Source: Arthrinium phaeospermum (lineage: Eukaryota; Ascomycota; Sordariomycetes; Amphisphaeriales; Apiosporaceae). Taken from it: 64,000 nucleotides of DNA. This document shows positions 1 through 11,891 of this stretch, piece after piece (positions within the stretch are counted from its first letter, which is position 1; every line of letters begins with the position of its first letter). The position numbers and the translations under genes are program-made. The stretch covers positions 1,922,001-1,986,000 of the forward strand of contig QYRS01000001.1 of assembly GCA_006503535.1 (NCBI GenBank), written 5' to 3'. The notes below the pieces were generated by a model. The model made no database searches. It was not told the DNA's origin and saw only the letters and a program-made list of their open reading frames with translations.

Positions 1-1912
1 TACAATCCGCATGATTTATTCATCGACCATTGCCGTGGGTGGAATCGTCAGAGCTTCGCTGACTCGGCGCCTAAGAGGTTGTTTTATGTTCCTCTAGTAC
101 AGAGATGTATCGCGGCGCCATCCAATCGCTCAAAGCAATTTGGCAATTCGATCAAGACTCCATGGCGCAAACCAATGCATGCAAGTTGTTGAGCCAAACC
201 ACTGTGGGGCAAAAGCCACCCAATCAAGCATGCGTGCAATCTGCTTGCACTCCCGGATCCAAGCTGTAGAGTTCATTACATTCTATGTACAGAAAACCGG
301 GCATGCCAATTGGACAATCCTCATACCATGCAGATATGATATCCTACCTACCCTCAATATCGCAACCAGCTTCTAACAAAACACAAGGATACCAAGACGG
401 CCAGCTAATCAATTAAGCACCAGGTTTTGCCCTTCGAAGCCTGACCAGCGCCGAGCGCCTCAATGGCCAATAAGTAGGCCTCACATGGATTTGGGATATG
501 GTCTGTGGTAAGATACTTCCTTCGCATCGCTCAAAAGAGCAATGATATAAAATGCTTGGGAGGTCAAGTCAGATGAGTGTGACCTGGTTAATTGGCTGAA
601 ATAAAGGGGATCGAATGGTTTATTGGAGCTTCAAGAGCTTGGAAGGGGCACGTTGCGTCGAGTAGCTCATGTGGAAATAGCCCCACCTCCACATGCTACC
701 GTTGCGCCAACCACACATCAAACGTCGCTTCCGTTTTCACTCTGAAGAGGCTACCACTTACTACAGACCCAAGCCCATACGGTGACCGCGCCAAGATGAA
801 GAATGAGGCGACCCAATATGCCCGTATCCGATTGATAACACCTACCGGCATATGACGCCCCTATGCTGGTCGGGAAAGGTGGGGTCTGCGGGGGGTTCGG
901 AAGGTGGCATTTGCTGTATTGCCATGTCGACACCTCGAAGTTGTCAAGTCTCATCCCGTCAACGTCAAACTAAGCAACCAAGTATTGATTTGGGTTGAGT
1001 CATAGATGGAATTCGATGCCCGTTTGATGCGGGAAGTCGCTTTGTGGTCGACTGTTGGGCCTGTCAACGCGTCTGAAATGCAATCACGGGCTGGAATCTA
1101 GCCGAAAGGCCCTGGTCGTTTGCGGCATGCTTTAGGGACAATAACATTTTTATTCAATCGACTTGATATGATATGCGTTCGAGTAGGGAATGCGAAAAGT
1201 CTTCACCTGAAGTTGTTGACTTCCAGCCTCGATGTCAATGGGCGAAATCCAAGCAGAGCACTTGCCAGTGCTGAGAGCCAGGTCTTTTCTGCGTGACCTG
1301 CCCGACCAATTCCCAATCTTCGACGGGTATCATGTGGCTCTATACCACGTCCGTTTGAACACCTACGATAGCTCGGTTTGCTGTCTACCCTGTCGTTGAT
1401 ATTGGTTAGCCTACACGTTTCCATGGGATACAGCTGGAGATCCTCGGGAACCGGCTTTCTCATGGAGCAACTGCCCCGTCATCTTCGACCGCCATGTCTC
1501 CGTATCCATGTCCATTTTCGTTCAGCCAGCGACTGGCTACGTATTTTCGGATACATCCGTCATTTCTAGGTCAGCCAGGACCACGGCACACGGTTGACGG
1601 GTCGTTGCTATAATTTGTGTCACTTCACAATGGATCAAACCCAGTTGTCACTCACTACATTGGGAATCGGTCCCGTCTGCCCTTGCACTTTCGTGGTCTG
1701 TTCGTGTTTGATATAGTACTTGTCGACATAAGCCCAGGCAACGTTTCGTTTGTTGGAAAATCCAACGGGAATCGTCGAGTCGGCGCACTGTTCTCAAATA
1801 CAAAGGGTGTCCGCTCTCCTCCTCGTTGCTAAATCGATCGTCATCCATCGCTGTCTCTCCCCATCTGACACCTACTTGCCAAACAAATACCCAGATCAAA
1901 ATATCATAGCCC
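1..1912. other. Left-edge intergenic DNA, no gene supported
   Basis: No reading frame here has a recognisable motif or a convincing exon structure. The last 120 bases before the dynamin-like start codon are pyrimidine-rich (CT runs around 1810-1870), as is usual for fungal promoters and 5' leaders. I see no tRNA, no transposon ends and no clear repeat. Confidence 0.6.
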
Positions 1913-4642
1913 ATGATGGATTCACCTGCACTCACTGGCGCTTTGTTACAGTCCCAAGATCATAGGGACTTGCTAGATGTCATCGACACCCTGCGATCCC
2001 AGGGCCTCAGCCGCTTCGTGGACCTGCCACAGATCATTGTCTGTGGTGACCAGTCCTCGGGCAAGAGCTCTGTATTGGAGGCCATATCTGGCATGTCATT
2101 CCCTACCAAGGTTAGTTGACAGTGAATACACAGCCTTTTATATACTTGGTAGCCTCTTACTGAATCGTCATCTGTCCGGTACAGGATACACTCTGCACTC
2201 GATTCGCTACCGAGCTCATTCTTCGGCGCAACCCAGCCGTCGGCATCAGCGTCAGCATTCACCTGGTCCTGACCGATCCCCCAGGGAAAAGCGAAACTTG
2301 AGGCGTTCGCATATACGCATGATGATCTAGATATCGGCGAGGCCATTGAACAAGCCAAAGAGGCGATGGGACTGGACGGAGGTGACACTGTCTCAGCACT
2401 GATGTCCTTCGTGTTGAGGTTTCTGGACCAACCCAGCCTCATCTAACCATCGTCGATCTGCCTGGCCTATTCTTGGCCGGAAACAAGGATCAGTCTGAGG
2501 CGGATGCCAAGCTTGTCGAGTCCCTTGTGCTGTCGTATGAGCAAGCCGCGTAGCATCATTCTGGCTGTAGTGTCGGCAAAGAATGACTTCGCCCTCCAAC
2601 AGGTTACTCGCCACGCCCGAGTACTGGATCCTCATGGCATGCGCACCCTGGGCCTGATCACAAAGCCTGACACGTTGGATGATGGATCCGATAGTGAGCG
2701 GTTCTACATGGAACTTGCCCAGAACAAGGACGTCCAATTCCGGCTGGGATGGCATGTGCTCCGCAACAGAAACTATGCGGAACGCGAGGTGTCCATGAGC
2801 GAGACAGGATTGAGACGGAGTTCTTCTCTCGGGGTATTTGGACTGTGCTCAATGCATCACAGCTAGGCGTCGCGGCACTGAAAATACGGCTCAGTCACGT
2901 CCTGCGAGATCAGATCCTCCAACAGCTTCCCAGCGTTCTCAGCGATGTTGGCGCCGGGATTCAGCAATGCCGAGAGAAGATCACAGACTAGGAGCAGCGA
3001 GACAGGAGCTATCTGATCAACGAAGATACCTCCTGAAGGCAAGCACTGAGTTCTTGAACCTGATGAAGGCTGCTACCGATGGCGTGTACACGCATGTCTT
3101 CTTTGCCAGTTCTGAGGACCCAGAAGCTCACGCAAGGCGTCTCAGAGCCGTGGTGCAGAACACCCTCTATGACTTTGCCCACAGATGCGTACCAAGGCCA
3201 TGCCCGCACGATTCAAGAGGGTGAAGTCGGTGATGGAAAGCATTGCATTTCGCGTGCCGACTACATTGACGAGGTCAAGGTTCTGAGGAGAGCCGAGGAC
3301 GAGAGTTTGCCAGGCACCTACCAGCTTTGCCCATCAGATGCGTACCAAAGGCCATGCCCGCACGATTCAAGAGGGTGAAGTCGGTGATGGAAAGCATTGC
3401 ATTTCGCGTGCCGACTACATTGACGAGGTCAAGGTTCTGATGAAGGAGAGCCGAGGACGAGAGTTGCCAGGCACCTACCAGCCGCTTATCGTTGCCGAGC
3501 TTTTCAGCAAGCAGTGCAAGCCCTGGAATGGGTTGGTGATGGATCTCTCGGATCACATTCTCGCCTCTAGTCTTACGACGGTCAGTGCAGTCCTTCGCTA
3601 CGTCGTCGACGAGCATACGGCCGAGTCGCTCCTGCAAGAAGTTGTCGGTCCGTCATTGGAGAAGCTACGCGAGAGCCTGAGCACGAAGGTTGAAGAGATC
3701 ATGGAGCCACACATCTCTGGTCACCCGATCACCTACAACCACTACCTGACCGAGAATGTGCAGAAGGCACAAGCGGCGCGACACCGGCGCGCGCTCGAAG
3801 TCCAATTGAAGGCGTTCTTCAAAGACCCTGATGACGAAGATCACTGCTTTGACTATAAAATCAGTCGTAACTTCAACCTGAAGTCCCTACTGGATACTCT
3901 CGTGTCTCATTCGGAGCCTGAAATGGATAACTTATCCTGTTCCACGGCAATTGATATGATGGAAGCGTATTACAAGGTTTGCAAACCCATCTCAGTTGGT
4001 TCTCGTTGAGCTAGTCTGCTAACAGATGACAGGTTGCTCTGAAGAAGCTTGTTGACGATGTCAGCGTCCTGGCCATCGAACAGTGCCTGGTACAGAAGCT
4101 CCCCAATCTTCTTTCACCAGAGACTGTCTATGACCTGGACGATGGGACGGTTCGACGTCTTGCAGGCGAAAGCCAAGAGAACGCACTCGAAAGAGCCCGC
4201 ACGATGGAGAAGCTGCGAGTATTGGAAAGTGGCATGGCTGAGTTGAAGCGACTGAAGAGACATGAACCATCAATGGTCAACAGCGAGGTATGTATGCGCA
4301 TCAATAGCCCTGTCTGGCCCGAATACTTACTTCAAAATGCACGATAAGTAGTGGAAGAACGCGTTGAAGCGACAATCCAATTTCCAGATTGACTCTGACA
4401 GAGTCAACGAGGAGTGGAAGTCGGAGAACAGTGTATTGCCAGAAACTGGCCCCGTCCCTGCTCTGGAACTCGAAACCGATAACGACAAAAGCTATTTATT
4501 TGGGTTGTCTAAAGGAACGAAGAAAAGAAAGCAGGTGAGTTGGAAGTCAAAACGGAAGACCAAAGCCAAGGTCAATGAAGACGACACGTTTGATGGTCAA
4601 GAGCAAGGTGAAACGGAAGGTCAGAATTCCACTTGGTGGTGA
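1913..4642 (+). CDS. Dynamin-like GTPase (fungal Mx/dynamin-related family), frameshifted in this sequence
   Basis: Large GTPase of the dynamin superfamily, which oligomerises on membranes and drives fission or remodelling. Exon 1 (1913-2110) encodes the P-loop [10 protein letters not shown] 74-nt intron (2111-2184) follows. Later exons give the switch motif VDLPGL (about 2452) and the G4 motif TKPD (about 2661), then a long middle/stalk region to 3976. After an intron at 3977-4032, exon 4033-4287 is the GTPase effector domain. After 4288-4351 a basic tail follows with KGTKKRK, ending at 4642; an extra small intron near 4533 is possible. The reading frame changes at about 2297, 2415, 2535, 2795 and 2990, and again in the tandem duplication at 3174-3482, yet the conserved protein continues in the next frame each time. 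I therefore read it as an intact gene with sequence errors; a recent pseudogene is the alternative. The start was chosen at the first ATG of the P-loop frame. Confidence 0.85.
3174..3482 (+). repeat. Tandem duplication inside the dynamin-like gene
   Basis: Copy 1 (3174-3325, 152 nt) and copy 2 (3326-3482, 157 nt) both run from TTTGCCCA to CTACCAGC. Comparing them by eye, every difference is an indel in copy 1: one base lost in CA(T)CAG, one A lost from AAA, TGAA lost after GGTTCTGA, and one T gained in GAGTTGCC. I see no substitution. Copy 2 keeps the dynamin frame ([16 protein letters not shown]...), copy 1 does not. Confidence 0.9.
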
Positions 4643-5565
4643 TAGTAGTCCGGCAATCCAGAGGACTCGAATGCAGCTTTCGCGGGCTCGAAGCTTTGTT
4701 TGCATCAAAATCAGGATGTCTTGTCGTTTGTTTCCATATTGTTATACATTTACTTAGTGTATTTCCCACGTTTGAATTATGGGCACCAGATGCCCCCCAT
4801 GCCCCCTGCTCTAGATTCTCCCACACCGACTACGACTACCCTAAAGCGTGGATCCCAGTCTGTGCATGGAAGCGAGTAGGGATTCTCGCGTATGGCAAAT
4901 GCAGAAAGGCGAAAAGTTCATATATTGATTCAATTGGTAACTGATGTGGCATCGGCAACCGGGTGTGCAATTGCTTGCCAAGTGAAGCTAGGTTATGTTC
5001 GTACTACAAGTAGCTGCTTTGTAGCCGCCACTTCCGTACATGCAATTCGTAGTTCTGCCATGTCCTGCTGTATGCGGATAGTTGGCATCGCAAATTTTCC
5101 CATGCGCCTGGCCAGTACCTCTTCACCCGTCATATATCATATCCGTGGGCTTGATATTCGTGGCCCATCTGGAGTTTGAACGGACCAGGTTGTAGTCGGT
5201 TTGTGATCCGTACATACTTCTGTAAAATGCCAAAAAAGCACATGCCTCGCTCAAATGCAATGCTGTCTGTTCTCAACAAAAGAGATAAGATGTGATATCG
5301 TTCCGACTCTCAAACCTCTCAAAGGCTTCAATTGAATGCCAAATTTCCAATGCCCTCCAAGTAACTCCCGAAACTCCTTCAAAATTGTCACCAAACATTT
5401 TTTAATCCAAAGTCCCAAGCATGCCCGCTTTCCCGTCATCTTCCCGCGATGTAGTGTCCCCGTCCTATCCAAGGACATCCCGTCATTCCGTAAATCGTAG
5501 AGCCGTCAATCCAAAAAGCCCAAAGTGGACATATTCTCGTTCTTGTTGTTGTGTTTTCCCACTTC
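4643..5565. other. Convergent intergenic region between dynamin-like gene and membrane-protein gene
   Basis: It holds the 3' flanks of the plus-strand dynamin-like gene and of the minus-strand membrane-protein gene. The open frames are short and lack motifs. I see nothing else. Confidence 0.5.
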
Positions 5566-6713
5566 TCAAAGCTCTTTGAGCTTGTACCCAGGCGAAGCCT
5601 TGTTGAATAGTTGTGTGACTTGGAGGCCCAGGACGAATACGATCATGAGGGCCTCGAGGCTGAGGAGGCCGATCCAGGCCCCGTCGAGGGCGCGGCGGCG
5701 ACTTCGAACCCGCCGATGCTCAGCAGCGGCTGCATGGATTCCATCTTGTAATAGAGTGGTCGGTAGGAGATCTGAACCAGCAGGAAGGCTAGGTAGACGT
5801 AGTAGGTATACCAGTAGGGTCTGTGATGTTACCCCTCACCACGAGCGGTGTAAGTTGTTAGTGGTATGGCTAATATGATGTAGTAGTCTCTTTCACAGGT
5901 GAGGCGGGATAGATCATGGGTTTATATATATTGGAAACCGAATTGAAAGAAAGAATTTGCCGTTGCTCGACTGCTTTCTTGTTCGTCTCCTCTCTCTTGC
6001 GTTACCGCTATACCCAAAGAAAAAAAAACCTGTATGTAGGGGCAAGGGTCGGTTCGCGTTACCGCTGGTATGATGGGGGATGCTATTGTTGCGGTGAAGG
6101 GGCGAAGGGGAGCACCAACCACCAATTACTTGTAGTAGCGTAGCTCATGTATTGCTGCCCTATGAGTGGAGGAATGCGGATCTTGGAGCGATAACCATAT
6201 TCTGCTACGGGTTCAGGTGGGCTTACAACATGCGAACATGAGCATAAAAAAATGAGGAGTGAAAGAGGAGTTCACACAAAGAGGAGATGAGAGGCACACT
6301 GATTGAAGAAAAGAGGCAAGCACGCGACAGCGCCCCTCTCAACAAATGGTCTGCTTGTGTATGCACACGGTTTGCATTCACACACAAAGGCAGATGGCAG
6401 ATGGTGGGGGTGGTAAGAGACACCACAAGTCAGGCGACTCGACAGGACTTAAAATAGCCGCTGTAGGATCAAGGAAAAGAAGAAGAAGGAATGGCAAGGT
6501 ATATGTATAGCAAGGAAGTATAAAGAAACAGGTTAGCGAGAAAGAAGGACTCACTTAGATCGCTCGTCAATGACAGTCCATCGCGGCCGGGGCTCCATCC
6601 ACGACTGCGAAACCTGGAAGACGACGACGAAGGCGGAGCCGATGAAAAGCCAGATGAGGAGCATGCGATCCAGCAGGCAACTCGTAATGAGGGAGGTAGG
6701 CTTCTAATACCAT
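5566..6713 (-). CDS. Putative small multi-pass membrane protein
   Basis: I do not recognise the family. On the minus strand an ATG at 6713 opens MVLEAYLPHYELP. After an apparent one- or two-base frame change near 6690 comes a hydrophobic helix (LLIWLFIGSAFVVVF) and then WMEPRPRWTVIDERS up to a GTGAGT donor (exon end 6555). A second exon starting at 5820 encodes WYTYYVYLAFLLVQISYRPL, a linker, another apparent frameshift near 5695 (GCCGCGCCCTCG) and a further helix (LEALMIVFVLGLQVTQLF), with stop at 5566. That gives at least three membrane segments. The implied intron (5821-6554, 734 nt) is far longer than others here, so an internal exon may be missed or these may be two loci. Function unknown. 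Confidence 0.45.
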
Positions 6714-7977
6714 ATTCTTTTGCCTCTGCCTTTCCTTGCCCTCTTCGCTTTAATATTACTTGCCTAAGGTTTCGTATATCTCAAATTGGCGTTGCGTCTT
6801 GCTTTGTTTCCCGAGGGGGCCTGCTTTGATTGTCCTCGTTAATGCTTAAAGCGTTGAAAAAACTCGCTGGCTTCCGGCCTTCCGCGCGTAGTGCTGGCGT
6901 CCCGCTTGATTTTAGGTGTTCAATCTAAAACGGACGGATCGTCTCTAGACCATGGAGAAGCAGCAAATAGTGTATGGGATGCGGAATGCAACTATGCTTT
7001 CGAAATGCCAAAATGCGGACGAGTCAAGCAGGACCGGGACTGGATCAAAGGAAGGATGCGAGGATTGTGTTGAAGAAAACAAAGACACGCTGTCCTTCGG
7101 CAAATGGTGCATACTGTAGGATCGATTGGCTTTTTCTATTCTCGGCTTCGGCGTAGCAATGCACTGTAGTTGTGGTGGTGGTGTGTGGTATTCGCCCCGC
7201 GGTAACGGCTGAGTCTGGGGGAACAAGTACCAAGGATTCGGCGGACGGTCCAGGCCAGGCGCACAGTCACCAGGATGGGAGTTGTGGAGATTGAAAACCA
7301 GAGAGCATTAGCCATGTGGTACTCAATACCACAAAAACCCCGACAGTGGTAGCTTGCAATATAAGCTCCGGCCCTGATTGACTTGTCCAGTTGCTGCTCA
7401 TATGGGAGTATGGCTGGTAATCACTTCTATTCTCTTTTTGAATTTACCCGGGCAAAGGGATCGCTGCAGGGACCTGTTTCCCCCGCATGAAACGCTGTCA
7501 GCCATCTTCCAGGGGGTGGATGAAGATGTACCAAGACTGCTCGACAGGGTGGATGTCAGAAGATGTGTTGGGCCTCAAGAGCGTTGACAATGAGGAGACC
7601 TGGTCTGCGAAATGGGTCGAGGATCGTGCACAAGCATCCGACCGCAAGGGGTCTACGTGTAAGTAAACACTTGATTGGGTTTGACTTGGTCATTATGGGT
7701 ATAGTATACAGATGTTTATGTAAGTTGTCTATGTGCGAGTGCCAGTATTGCGCAAGTGCCATTGCGAAGTGGATGAGTCGTTGAAACATTAAAACGCCTA
7801 GCAGCTCCAGCGGGCTTTCGCGTCCCTTTTATGTACACCGGGAGGCAGTCCATACCTAGCTTCCTCGTCATGCAACCCGAACTCCGTGGAGCAGAAAAGT
7901 GGTGATGTTGTTGTGTTGTTGTTGTTATTGTTGTCGTCGTCGATCGTCCGAACCCCTCTCTTTTGGATAGGTGGGGT
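6714..7977. other. Intergenic DNA between membrane-protein gene and heme lyase
   Basis: It includes the promoter side of the 5566-6713 gene and the 3' flank of the heme lyase. A TTG/TCG-rich microsatellite lies at about 7905-7945, just past the lyase stop codon. Several short frames exist but none has a motif, and I support no gene here. Confidence 0.5.
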
Positions 7978-9123
7978 TTATCGATTCTTCCGCAAATTTT
8001 CGAGCCTCTCCTGCTCCCGTACATCACCGCCGGACGCCTTCCACCACACATCACCTCCCCAGCGGACCGCTCGCTCGATTGTGGATGTGGCGTGACGGCC
8101 GGTCGGACGTCGAGGTAGAAGACAGGCTCGCCGTTCTCCTCCTCTCCGCCGGAATAGTAATCGATGACGTAGCGGATTTCCTTCTTGCGACCATTGGTCT
8201 CGCGCGAAACACCAATCGTGACGGTCGAATGGTGGTCAGTCCTAGATTCTCACGTTAACACAAACTGTGTCTCTTCATCCCATGGTCATATGGGCAGAGG
8301 AATCGTGACGAGGCAAGACTTACTGGAACTGGCGGGGTATAGCCATCCCATGACCTGGAACATAGCCGCCTTAGGCGTCATATCCTTGGGGCGCCCCTGG
8401 AACCTCACCAGACTAGGCGAGAGCTCCTCCACCTCCTTGTCGTAACCGTACTTCCTAGCCATGCGGTCGAAGTTCTGCTCGCCCTGGCTGCACATCTGAA
8501 TGCCCTTGAAGAGGCCACCGGCGAAGCGCTTCTCCACTCCATGATCTCGGCCCACGCGCCCTCATTCAGGAAGTTGTGCACGCTCACCATGCTCTCCACC
8601 GCCGTAACGTCGGTATCCGAGTAGCCCTTGCGGAGTAGCGCATTGTACATCTGCTGTGGCGAGGGGTACTCCCAGTTGCCGGTGCCGTCGCCCCGGGTAT
8701 CGTCGAGGGCTCGCGGTCGGTGGGCAGAGCCTGGGTCTGGGATGCGCCTTCTCCTGCGACAGGTCGGGGACATGTAGTTCAAGGGGTTGAGCTTCGAAAG
8801 CGTCGACTTCGGTTCGGGCGCCGACGACCTGGCGGCGTGGGGGACGGGGCAGGACGAGGGTGGCGTCATCGCGGCAGCGGCCGCATCGTGTTTTACGGGG
8901 CAGGCGGCTGGAGGCGTCATGGCATCTGCAGCCTTTTGGTGCTTGTGCATAGGACACTCCGGCTGTGAGACATTAGTACACCGGAAGCTTGGCCGGATAA
9001 GCAGCGGCGTTGTCGGCTTACCGGTGGTGATCTGCCATCAGTAGGGAATTTGTGAGGGGGCGTAGGCTTGGTCGGAGTACCAGCCAGTGTGGTCTGCGGA
9101 CCGTCTGCCCAGAACCAACCCAT
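7978..9123 (-). CDS. CYC3: Holocytochrome c synthase (cytochrome c heme lyase)
   Basis: Attaches heme covalently to apocytochrome c in the mitochondrial intermembrane space. The start MGWFWADGP (ATG at 9123) is typical of the family. Exon 1 is 9022-9123; a 59-nt intron follows and exon 2 begins at 8962. Three Cys-Pro heme-regulatory-type motifs (CPM, CPV, CPV) follow, then [61 protein letters not shown] and GWLYPASS. After a second intron (donor near 8325) come [24 protein letters not shown] and [19 protein letters not shown], stop at 7978. To read it all the frame must change about six times: near 8766 (GGGG), 8735, 8694 (CCCCGGG), 8536, 8210 and 8088. All can be repaired by adding one or two bases, and the protein is conserved on both sides. 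For a respiratory gene this favours sequence error over loss. It is divergent from the ABC1-family kinase gene. Confidence 0.92.
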
Positions 9124-9666
9124 GTTTGCGAAGGAGGAATTGAAGAGATGCGAAAACAGTAGAGGGCGTAGTGGAATCAAGCAAGTGTTGGTACAGCAAT
9201 TGAAAAGCGTCGTTGATGGTGAAGTAGGCAACTCAATGGTTCAAGAAGGGCAATGATAGGTAGTCAAGATTGTGATAAAATGCATGCGAGCAACTTTTGG
9301 CAGTTGCACTTAAAAGTTTTAGCGGGTCGCGGCGAAAGACGGGAAGCAGAAAAAGTCGCTGTTGCTCTCCACTCATACGCCGCGAAAAGCACATGCGCCA
9401 GGCTAGAGGCGCGGGTGATGTACGTCACCGCAAATGTCCATTACGGAATGCGGCCATCGAGGTACCTGCGCGTCCAGTTCTACGATCTGGCGCCATTGTC
9501 TACCGATCTGACAGTCCACCCATTTCTCCAGGGCAGAAAGCTTATATCCTCCTGATCCAAACCTCGCCAACTTGTGGGCGACGCCAAATGAACAAGCTGG
9601 CAGACATTTTGTTGCCATAATGCCCACGACTACAGGCCGGAAACAACCCCCAGCGACTTGACGAGA
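9124..9666. promoter_or_regulatory. Shared bidirectional promoter region of two mitochondrial genes
   Basis: These 543 bases separate the divergent start codons of heme lyase (9123, minus) and the ABC1-family kinase (9667, plus). No other coding signal is convincing. Any co-regulation through this interval is inference; I did not find a specific operator. Confidence 0.5.
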
Positions 9667-11891
9667 ATGAGGACCGCCCTCCTCTTCGGCCGCCTGTGCG
9701 CACGCCGAGGTACAGCCCAGATAGCCCCTAATCTGCCGAGATGTTTCTCCCCTCGATCGCAACACTCGACATTGTCCGCATTTAAGCGGTTCTCCTCTTC
9801 CTCGGGATCACGAGCGCGACCGTCGCAATCTACAGTCCTCCTGGCCGCTGCGCAGGGCACGCTCCTAGGTACGGCCGCCTTCGTCAAGCTATCGGAAAAG
9901 GACAATGAGCCCGGCGACGAAGACCAGACCTCTGAGGGGCGCATGCTCGAGATCTCGAGAGACGAGATTGAGAAGAAGAAAGACGACACCAGCCATGGCT
10001 TTACCAAGCTCCGGCATAATATTGTATATTATCTAGATGTATATCTCTGGGAACCCCTTTGTACCGGCGTTCGGTTTCTGCAACTGGTTACCATTTTTGT
10101 CCCTGTAATACTCGCTGTCCCTGCCATATGGATAGGTACGCGACAGCCAGACCACGACAATGAGCGAAGCGGGACGCTCTGGTGGTACGGCTTTTTGGTC
10201 CAGTCCATGGAATGGTCTGGCCCAGCATTTATCAAGGTATGCCATCAACTGCTGTCGACCTTTGAGCGGGAAGACGCTTACATGTGTGTAAAAATAGCTC
10301 GGCCAATGGGCGGCATCACGAACCGATATCTTCCCCGACGAAATGTGTGACATCATGTCCAAGCTACACTCCAACGCACCCGCCCACCCCATGCGCGAAA
10401 CGAGGCGCACTATCGAGGCTGCGTTCAACGGACGAGCTTTTGAGGACATATTCGAGGAATTCGACGAGAAGCCGCTTGGCGTGGGTGCTATTGCCCAGGT
10501 ATACAAGGCGAAGCTGAAGCCAAACTTGGCCGCGCCTGCCGACACCGATGTTGTAGACAAGGAGGCCAAGATACGCCAGAAGGTTCGCAAGAACGTGGAC
10601 ACGGTTCTGAAGAGCACACCGCAGCGTGTCCCCTCCAGTTACGTTGCCATTAAAGTCCTGCATCCTCGGGTGGAAAGGACGGTGCGGCGCGATCTGCGGA
10701 TCATGGGCTTTTTTGCCAACGCGCTCAACATGATTCCGACCATCGAGTGGCTGTCGCTCCCCGACGAGGTCGTGCAGTTCGGTGAGATGATGAAGCTGCA
10801 GTTGGACCTGCGCATTGAGGCAGCCAACCTGGCCAAGTTCCGCAAGAACTTCAAAGACCGAAGCACGGCGTGGTTCCCCTACCCCTATCTTGACTTCACG
10901 ACTCGCAACGTCCTGATCGAGGAGTTCGCGCAAGGTATTCCCTTGGCGGACTTCTTGGAAAACGGTGGCGGCACCTTCCAGAAGGACATTGCGCAAGAAG
11001 GCCTCGATGCTTTCTTGCGTATGCTGCTCCTCGACAACTTCGTTCACGCTGACTTGCACCCGGGCAACATCATGGTGCGCTTCTACAAAGCGCAGCAGCC
11101 GGACTTGCCCAAGCTCCAGCGCCACGAAGAGGGACACTCCAAGGATCAACACGACGTCACTGAGGAGGTCTTGGCACGGTTGCGCCCCTACCGCAAGCGC
11201 AAGGACGACCGCATGGAACGCCGAGCTGAAGAAGATCGATGCCGAAGGGTTCCGCCCGCAGCTGATCTTCATCGACACGGTCTAGTTACGGAACTGAATG
11301 CCACGAACCGCCGTAACTTCCTGGACCTTTTCAAGGCCGTGGCTGAGTTCGACGGGTACAAGGCCGGTCATCTGATGTGCGAGCGCTGCCGACAGCCTGA
11401 CGCCGTCATTGACAAGGAGATATTCGCTCTGAAAATGCAGCACCTGGTCCTGAACGTCAAGAGCAACACGCTGGCGCTGGGCAATGTCAAGATTGGCGAC
11501 ATTCTTCAGGAAGTGCTTGGCATGGTACGGGGCCACCACGTCCGACTCGAGGGCGACTTTGTCAACGTCGTCATCAGCATCTTATTGTTGGAGGGCATTG
11601 GTCGCAACCTGGACCCTGATACCGATATCCTCAGCAGCAGTCTACCCATCTTGCGGCAGCTCGGCGCGCGCGGCGGCGCGGACATGGTGAAGGGAGGCGA
11701 TTTCTCCATGCTGATGGTTTGGGTTGGCTTGGAGGCGCGCCGCTTCATGCAGGCCAGCATTGAAGATGTACGTTTATTTCCCCCCTTCTTTTCCTTCTTT
11801 TTGGTTTCGTGATTGTATGTTCTTTTACTAATCATCTTTGTTCTAGGTTGAGAAATGTGTCAAGTATGACCTGCTGTCGCCAAACATCTGA
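9667..11891 (+). CDS. ABC1/UbiB-family atypical kinase, mitochondrial (ADCK2/Cqd1-like)
   Basis: CDS join(9667-10236, 10298-11767, 11847-11891), 694 residues. ABC1/COQ8/ADCK proteins act in mitochondrial coenzyme Q biology; the IDTGLVTEL-type C-terminal segment points to the ADCK2/yeast Cqd1 branch (tentative). The N-terminus (MRTALLFGRLCARRG) is basic and hydrophobic like a mitochondrial presequence, and hydrophobic helices follow near residues 120-160. The family hallmark KLGQ spans exons 1-2 (residues 190-193). Then come GVGAIAQVYKAKL, VAIKVLHP (Lys about 308), catalytic HADLHPGN (about 440) and the C-lobe to residue 694. Introns are 61 and 79 nt. Between about 11212 and 11279 the local frame reads arginine-rich nonsense, while the next frame reads AWNAELKKIDAEGFRPQLIF with the metal-binding FIDTG. 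Two compensating indels thus mask the DFG-equivalent motif, probably by sequence error. Confidence 0.9.

Noticed and set aside
1913..4642. Dynamin-like gene as a true pseudogene
   Set aside because: Breaks are indels only and motifs are intact on both sides of each one, matching the pattern in heme lyase; sequence error is preferred, not proven.
10364..11278. 304-codon minus-strand open frame
   Set aside because: It is antisense to the ABC1-family kinase, whose plus-strand motifs are clear; this frame is a codon-bias shadow.
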